NCBI RefSeq assembly: GCF_949628215.1
Contig: NW_027441275.1
Coordinates: 1-64,000, forward strand
Length of the DNA: 64,000 nucleotides
DNA from: Phalacrocorax aristotelis
Taxonomy: Eukaryota > Chordata > Aves > Suliformes > Phalacrocoracidae
Reading direction: 5' to 3'
Shown one piece after another: positions 56,961 through 64,000 of the stretch. The notes under the pieces were generated by a model. That model saw only the letters and a program-made list of their open reading frames with translations. It was not told the origin of the DNA and made no database searches. Position 1 is the stretch's first letter. Every line of letters begins with the position of its first letter. Position numbers and translations under genes: made by a program.

Positions 56961-59279
56961 CAATCCCGGGAATGGCCTGGGGGTAAAACCCGGCCCGGAT
57001 CCGCCCTGGGAATGGCCTGGGGGTAAAACCCAGCCCGGATCCGATCCCGGGAATGGCCTGGGGGTAAAACCCGGCCCGGATCCGCCCTGGGAATGGACTG
57101 GGGGTAAAACCCGGACCGGATCCGATCCTGGGAATGGCCTGGGGGTAAAACCCGGCCCGGATCCGATCCCGGGAATGGCCTGGGGGTAAAACCCGGCCCG
57201 GATCCGCCCTGGGAATGGCCTGGGGGTAAAACCCGGCCCGGATCCGATCCCGGGAATGGCCTGGGGGTAAAACCCGGCCCGGATCCGCCCTGGGAATGGC
57301 CTGGGGGTAAACCCGGCCCGGATCCGCCCTGGGAATGGACTGGGGGTAAAACCCGGCCCGGATCCGCCCTGGGAATGGCCTGGGGGTAAAACCCGGCCCA
57401 GATCCGATCCCGGGAATGGCCTGGGGGTAAAACCCGGCCCGGATCCGCCCTGGGAATGGCCTGGGGGTAAAACCCGGCCCAGATCCGATCCCGGGAATGG
57501 CCTGGGGGTAAAACCCGGCCCGGATCCGATCCCGGGAATGGCCTGGGGGTAAAACCCGGCCCGGATCCGATCCCGGGAATGGCCTGGGGGTAAAACCCGG
57601 CCCGGATCCGATCCCGGGAATGGCCTGGGGGTAAAACCCGGCCCGGATCCGATCCTGGGAATGGCCTGGGGGTAAAACCCGGACCGGATCCGATCCCGGG
57701 AATGGCCTGGGGGTAAAACCCGGCCCGGATCCGATCCCGGGAATGGCCTGGGGGTAAAACCCGGCCCGGATCCGATCGCGGGAATGGCCTGGGGGTAAAA
57801 CCCGGCCCGGATCCGCCCTGGGAATGGCCTGGGGGTAAAACCCGGCCCGGACCCGATCCTGGGAATGGCCTGGGGGTAAAACCCGGACCGGATCCGATCC
57901 TGGGAATGGCCTGGGGGTAAAACCCGGCCCGGATCCGATCCCGGGAATGGACTGGGGGTAAAACCCGGCCCGGATCCGATCCCGGGAATGGACTGGGGGT
58001 AAAACCCGGCCCGGATCCGATCCTGGGAATGGCCTGGGGGTAAAACCCTGCCCGGATCCTATCCCGGGAATGGACTGGGGGTAAAACCCTGCCCGGATCC
58101 GATCCTGGGAATGGTCTGGGGGTAAAACCCTGCCCGGATCCGATCCCGGGAATGGCCTGGGGGTAAAACCCGGCCCGGATCCGATCCCGGGAATGGCCTG
58201 GGGGTAAAACCCGGCCTGGATCCGATCCCGGGAATGGCCTGGGGGTAAAACCCTGCCCGGATCCGATCCCGGGAATGGCCTGGGGGTAAAACCCGGCCCG
58301 GATCCGCCCTGGGAATGGCCTGGGGGTAAAACCCGGCCCGGATCCGATCCTGGGAATGGCCTGGGGGTAAAACCCGGCCCGGATCCGCCCTGGGAATGGC
58401 CTGGGGGTAAAACCCGGCCCGGATCCGATCCCGGGAATGGCCTGGGGGTAAAACCCGGCCCAGATCCGATCCTGGGAATGGCCTGGGGGTAAAACCCTGC
58501 CCGGATCCGATCTGGGAATGGCCTGAGGGTAAAACCCGGCCCGGATCCGATCCCGGGAATGGCCTAGGGGTAAAACCCGGCCCGGATCCGCCCTGGGAAT
58601 GGCCTGGGGGTAAAACCCGGCCCAGATCCGATCCTGGGAATGGCCTGGGGGTAAAACCCGGCCCGGATCCGATCCTGGGAATGGCCTGGGGGTAAAACCC
58701 GGCCCAGATCCCGGGAATGGCCTGGTGGTAAAACCCGGCCCGGATCCAATCCTGGGAATGGCTTGGGGGTAAAACCTGGCCCGGATCCGATCCCGGGAAT
58801 GGCCTGGGGGTAAAACCCGGCCCAGATCCCGGGAATGGCCTGGGGGTAAAACCCGGCCCGGAACCGATCCTGGGAATGGCCTGGGGGTAAAACCCGGCCC
58901 GGATCCGATCCCGGGAATGGCCTGGGGGTAAAACCCGGCCCGGATCCGAACCCGGGAATGGACTGGGGGTAAAACCCTGCCCGGATCCGATCCCGGGAAT
59001 GGCCTGGGGGTAAAACCCTGCCCGGATCCGCCCTGGGAATGGCCTGGGGGTAAAACCCGGCCCGGATCCGATCCCGGGAATGGCCTGGGGGTAAAACCCG
59101 GCCCGGATCCGATCCTGGAAATGGCCTGGGGGTAAAACCCGTCCTGGATCCGATCCCGGGAATGGCCTGGGGGTAAAACCCGGCCCGGATCCGATCCCGG
59201 GAATGGCCTGGGGGTAAAACCCGGCCCGGATCCGCCCTGGGAATGGCCTGGGGGTAAAACCCGGCCCGGATCCGCCCTG

Positions 59280-60741
59280 GGAATGGCCTGGGGGTTAAAC
59301 CCGTCCTGGATCCGATCCCGGGAATGGCCTGGGGGTAAAACCCGGCCTGGATCCGATCCTGGGAATGGCCTGGGGGTAAAACCCGGCCCGGAACCGATCC
59401 CGGGAATGGCCTGGGGGTAAAACCCGGCCCGGATCCGATCCCGGGAATGGCCTGGGGGTAAAACCCGGCCCGGATCCGCCCTGGGAATGGCCTGGGGGTA
59501 AAACCCAGCCCGGATCCGATCCCGGGAATGGCCTGGGGGTAAAACCCGGCCCGGATCCGCCCTGGGAATGGCCTGGGGGTAAAACCCGGCCCGGATCCGA
59601 TCCCGGGAATGGCCTGGGGGTAAAACCCGGCCCGGATCCGCCCTGGGAATGGCCTGGGGGTAAAACCCGGCCCGGATCCGATCCTGGGAATGGCCTGGGG
59701 GTAAAACCCGGCCCGGATCCGATCCCGGGAATGGCCTGGGGGGTAAAACCCGGCCCGGATCCGCCCTGGGAATGGACTGGGGGTAAAACCCGGCCCGGAT
59801 CCGATCCCGGGAATGGCCTGGGGGTAAAACCCGGCCCGGATCCGCCCTGGGAATGGCCTGGGGGTAAAACCCGGCCCGGATCCGATCCCGGGAATGACCT
59901 GGGGGTAAAACCCGGCCCGTATCCGATCCTGGGAATGGGCTGGGGGTAAAACCCGGCCCGGATCCGATCCCGGGAATGGCCTGGGGGTAAAACCCGGCCC
60001 GGATCCAATCCCGGGAATGGACTGGGGGTAAAACCCGGCCCGGATCCGATCCCGGGAATGGCCTGGGGGTAAAACCCTGCCCGGATCCGATCCCGGGAAT
60101 GGCCTGGGGGTAAAACCCGGCCCGGATCCGATCCCGGGAATGGCCTGGGGGTAAAACCCAGCCCGGATCCGATCCTGGGAATGGCCTGGGGGTAAAACCC
60201 GGCCCGGATCCGCCCTGGGAATGGCCTGGGGGTAAAACCCAGCCCGGATCCGATCCCGGGAATGGCCTGGGGGTAAAACCCGGCCCGGATCCGCCCTGGG
60301 AATGGCCTGGGGGTAAAACCCGGCCCGGATCTGATCCCGGGAATGGCCTGGGGGTAAAACCCGGCCCGGATCCGCCCTGGGAATGGCCTGGGGGTAAAAC
60401 CCGGACCGGATCCGATCCTGGGAATGGCCTGGGGGTAAAACCCGGCCCGGATCCGATCCCGGGAATGGCCTGGGGGTAAAACCCGGCCCGGATCCGCCCT
60501 GGGAATGGACTGGGGGTAAAACCCGGCCCGGATCCGATCCCGGGAATGGCCTGGGGGTAAAACCCGGCCCGGATCCGCCCTGGGAATGGCCTGGGGGTAA
60601 AACCCGGCCCGGATCCGATCCCGGGAATGACCTGGGGGTAAAACCCGGCCCGTAACCGATCCTGGGAATGGGCTGGGGGTAAAACCCGGCCCGGATCCGA
60701 TCCCGGGAATGGCCTGGGGGTAAAACCCGGCCCGGATCCAA
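59280..60741. repeat. 733-bp tandem duplication in the satellite
   Basis: A group of units with AATGACCTGG, then CCCGTATCCGATCC or CCCGTAACCGATCC, then AATGGGCTGG and GATCCAATCCCGGG occurs ending at about 60,008 and again at about 60,741, 733 bp apart (18 units). The CGTA form in the first copy differs by one base in the second. Confidence 0.7.
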
Positions 60742-61479
60742 TCCCGGGAATGGACTGGGGGTAAAACCCGGCCCGGATCCGATCCCGGGAATGGCCTGGG
60801 GGTAAAACCCTGCCCGGATCCGATCCCGGGAATGGGCTGGGGGTAAAACCCGGCCCGGATCCGATCCTGGGAATGGCCTGGGGGTAAAACCCGGCCCGGA
60901 TCCGATCCTGGGAATGGCCTGGAGGTAAAACCCGCCCGGATCCGATCCCGGGAATGGCCTGGGGGTAAAACCCTGCCCGGATCCGATCCCGGGAATGGCC
61001 TGGGGGTAAAACCCGGCCCGGATCCGCCCTGGGAATGGACTGGGGGTAAAACCCGGCCCGGATCCGCCCTGGGAATGGCCTGGGGGTAAAACCCGGCCCG
61101 GAACCGATCCTGGGAATGGCCTGGGGGTAAAACCCGGCCCGGATCCGATCCCGGGAATGGATTGGGGGTAAAACCCGGCCCGGATCCGATCCCGGGAATG
61201 GCCTGGGGGTAAAACCCGGCCCGGATCCGATCCCGGGAATGGCCTGGGGGTAAAACCCGGCCCGGATCCGATCCCGGGAATGGCCTGGGGGTAAAACCCG
61301 GCCCGGATCCGATCCCGGGAATGGCCTGGGGGTAAAACCCGGCCCGGATCCGATCCCGGGAATGGCCTGGGGGTAAAACCCGGCCCGGATCCGATCCCGG
61401 GAATGGCCTGGGGGTAAAACCCGGCCCGGATCCGATCCCGGGAATGGCCTGGGGGTAAAACCCGGCCCGGATCCGCCCT

Positions 61480-64000
61480 GGGAATGGCCTGGGTGTAAAA
61501 CCCGGCCCGGAACCGATCCTGGGAATGGCCTGGGGGTAAAACCCGGCCCGGATCCGATCCCGGGAATGGACTGGGGGTAAAACCCGGCCCGGATCCGATC
61601 CCGGGAATGGCCTGGGGGTAAAACCCAGCCCGGATCCGATCCCGGGAATGGCCTGGGGGTAAAACCCGGCCCGGATCCGCCGTGGGAATGGCCTGGGGGT
61701 AAAACCCGGCCCGGATCCGATCCCGGGAATGGCCTGGGGGTAAAACCCGGCCCGGATCCGATCCCGGGAATGGCCTGGGGGTAAAACCCGGCCCGGATCC
61801 GATCCCGGGAATGGCCTGGGGGTAAAACCCGGCCCGGATCCGCCCTGGGAATGGCCTGGGGGTAAAACCCGGCCCGGATCCGATCCCGGGAATGGCCTGG
61901 GGGTAAAACCCGTCCTGGATCCGATCCCAGGAATGGACTGGTGGTAAAACCCGGCCCGGATCCGATCCCGGGAATGGCCTGGGGGTAAAACCCCGCCCGG
62001 ATCCGTTCCGGGAATGGCCTGGGGGTAAAACCCGGCCCGGATCCGATCCCGGGAATAGCCTGGGGGTAAAACCCGGCCCGGATCCGATCCCGGGAATGGC
62101 CTGGGGGTAAAACCCTGCCCGGATCCGATCCCGGGAATGGCCTGGGGGTAAAACCCGGCCCGGATCCGATCCCGGGAATGGCCTGGGGGTAAAACCTGGC
62201 CTGGATCCGATCCCGGGAATGGCCTGGGGGTAAAACCCTACCCGGATCCGATCCTGGGAATGGCCTGGGGGTAAAACCCTGCCCGGATCCGCCCTGGGAA
62301 TTGCCTGGGGGTAAAACCCGGCCCGGATCCGATCCCGGGAATGGCCTGGGGGTAAAACCCGGCCCGGATCTGCCCTGGGAATGGCCTGGGGGTAAAACCC
62401 GGCCCGGATCCGCCCTGGGAATGGCCTGGGGGTAAAACCCTGCCCGGATCCGATCCCGGGAATGGCCTGGGGGTAAAACCCTGCCCGGATCCGCCCTGGG
62501 AATGGCCTGGGGGTAAAACCCGGCCCGGATCCGATCCTGGGAATGGCCTGGGGGTAAAACCCGGCCCGGATCCGATCCTGGGAATGGCCTGGGGGTAAAA
62601 CCCTGCCCGGATCCGATCCCGGGAATGGCCTGGGGGTAAAACCCGGCCCGGATCCGATCCCGGGAATGGCCTGGGGGTAAAACCCGGCCCGGATCCGATC
62701 CCGGGAATGGCCTGGGGGTAAAACCCGACCCGGATCCGCCCTGGGAATGGCCTGGGGGTAAAACCCTGCCCGGATCCGCCCTGGGAATGGCCTGGGGGTA
62801 AAACCCGGACCGGGTCCAATCCCGGGAATGGCCTGGGGGTAAAACCCGGCCCGGATCCGATCCCGGGAATGGCCTGGGGGTAAAACCCAGCCCGGATCCG
62901 ATCCCGGGAATGGCCTGGGGGTAAAACCCGGCCCGGATCCGCCCTGGGAATGGCCTGGGGGTAAAACCCTGCCCGGATCTGATCCCGGGAATGGCCTGGG
63001 GGTAAAACCCTGCCCGGATCCGATCCCGGGAATGGACTGGGGGTAAAACCCGGCCCGGATCCGCCCTGGGAATGGCCTGGGGGTAAAACCCGGCCGGGAT
63101 CCGATCCCAGGAATGGCCTGGGGGTAAAACCCGGCCCGGATCCGATCCCGGGAATGGCCTGGGGGTAAAACCCGGCCCGGATCCGATCCCGGGAATGGCC
63201 TGGGAGTAAAAGCCGGCCCGGATCCGATCCCGGGAATGGCCTGGGGGTAAAACCCGGCCCGGATCCGATCCCGGGAATGGCCTGGGGGTAAAACCCGGCC
63301 CGGATCCGCCCTGGGAATGGACTGGGGGTAAAACCCGGCCCGGATCCGATCCCGGGAATGGCCTGGGGGTAAAACCCGGCCCGGATCCGATCCTGGGAAT
63401 GGCCTGGGGGTAAAACCCTGCCCGGATCCGATCCCGGGAATGGCCTGGGGGTAAAACCCGGCCCGGATCCGATCCCGGGAATGGGCTGGGGGTAAAACCC
63501 GGCCTGGATCCGATCCCGGGAATGGCCTGGGGGTAAAACCCGGCCCGGATCTGATCCCGGGAATGGACTGGGGGTAAAACCCGGCCCGGATCCGCCGTGG
63601 GAATGGACTGGGGGTAAAACCCGGCCCGGATCCGATCCTGGGAATGGCCTGGGGGTAAAACCCGGCCAGGATCCGCCCTGGGAATGGCCTGGGGGTAAAA
63701 CCCTGCCCGGATCCGATCCTGGGAATGGCCTGGGGGTAAAACTCGGCCCGGATCCGATCCCGGGAATGGCCTGGGGGTAAAACCCGGCCCGGATCTGATC
63801 CTGGGAATGGACTGGGGGTAAAACCCTGCCCGGATCCGATCCCAGGAATGGCCTGGGGGTAAAACCCTGCCCGGATCCGATCCCGGGAATGGCCTGGGGG
63901 TAAAACCCGGCCCGGATACGATCGTAGGAATGGCCTGGGGGTAAAACCCGGCCCGGATACGATCGTAGGAATGGCCTGGGGGTAAAACCCGGCCCGGATC
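61480..64000. repeat. Collinear second copy of the 34.5-37.2 kb satellite segment, about 26.8 kb away
   Basis: Markers appear in the same order as at 34.5-37.2 kb: CCGCCGTGGG (35037 and 61677), GACCGGGTCC (35801 and 62808), CGGCCGGGAT (36206 and 63091), GAGTAAAAGC (36401 and 63204), GGCCAGG (36942 and 63664) and GGATACGATCG (37191 and 63914). Offsets are 26,640, then 27,007, 26,885, 26,803, 26,722 and 26,723 bp, changing in near-whole-unit steps. The last marker is doubled here (63914 and 63955). The copy runs off the window. Confidence 0.78.

Larger units (their letters stand above)
11434..64000. repeat. 40/41-bp satellite array with a BamHI site in each unit, about 1,290 units, continues past the window
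   Basis: Every unit carries, in order, GGGAATGG, CCTGGGGGTAAAACC, CGGCCCGGATCC and then either GATCCCGGG or GATCCTGGG (41 bp) or GCCCTGGG (40 bp). Unit GC is about 68% with up to four CpG. The period is directly visible: in 12841-12960 the 40-bp form repeats in step, and 41 bp separates successive AATGG words near 12381 and 12422. The array is uninterrupted for 52.6 kb, with no transposon, gene or non-repeat gap. Rare 36-bp units lack one GATCC. The size fits the class of about 41-bp repeats known on bird microchromosomes (CNM, PO41), but I do not claim sequence identity with them. There is no CENP-B box. The minus strand has almost no stop codons in any frame, so very long open frames are meaningless here. 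Confidence 0.97.

Noticed and set aside
11434..64000. CRISPR array
   Set aside because: Units are contiguous with no unique spacers, and the neighbouring gene is vertebrate with GT-AG introns.
11434..64000. Centromeric satellite with CENP-B boxes
   Set aside because: No TTCG....A..CGGG box is present in the unit; a centromeric role cannot be judged from sequence alone.
11434..64000. Telomeric or subtelomeric repeat
   Set aside because: No TTAGGG arrays were seen anywhere in the window.

Overview
This window looks like vertebrate nuclear DNA, most likely from a bird microchromosome. That assignment is an inference. It rests on extreme GC content, wall-to-wall G/C-rich minisatellites, no visible transposons, and one recognisable vertebrate gene with normal GT-AG introns. 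The gene is ADGRL1 (latrophilin-1, an adhesion GPCR), read on the minus strand. Only its first three coding exons are present: signal peptide (8430-8500), first part of the SUEL/RBL lectin domain (5024-5237) and last part of that domain (2483-2592). The splice phases 1, 2 and 1 join exactly. The rest of the gene (olfactomedin, HormR, GAIN and 7TM parts) must lie beyond position 1.

Layout. 1-2471 is intron 3, made of a GCGTGG array, a 46-bp array, a CTGTGGGG array and a decayed partial copy of the end of exon 3. Intron 2 (2593-5023) holds three arrays, two of them related but inverted. Intron 1 (5238-8429) holds a 15-bp array, a CTGCACACC-rich array and a nested CCTTGCAC array. 8430-9150 is the first coding exon and a CpG-rich promoter candidate with three ZNF143-like sites. 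9471-10612 is an ATTGCACGGC array. 10620-10830 is a second CpG-rich block with GC boxes, an E2F-like site and two good minus-strand splice donors, so it is a candidate distal promoter and non-coding first exon. 10815-11150 is a 34-bp array.

From about 11434 to the end of the window (over 52 kb, about 1,290 units by length) the sequence is one uninterrupted satellite of 40/41-bp units, each with a BamHI site (GGATCC). The array shows higher-order structure at several scales: local duplications of 0.37, 0.73, 1.92, 1.96 and 4.23 kb, and a collinear match about 26.8 kb apart. Most unit-to-unit differences are CpG to TpG/CpA changes.

No gene is supported inside the satellite. The minus strand of the unit has no stop codon in any frame, so reading frames of thousands of codons are a by-product of the repeat. 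The most interesting points are this satellite and its layered organisation beginning about 2.9 kb upstream of the ADGRL1 start codon, a one-base frame conflict in the ADGRL1 signal-peptide exon, and the decayed partial duplication of exon 3.
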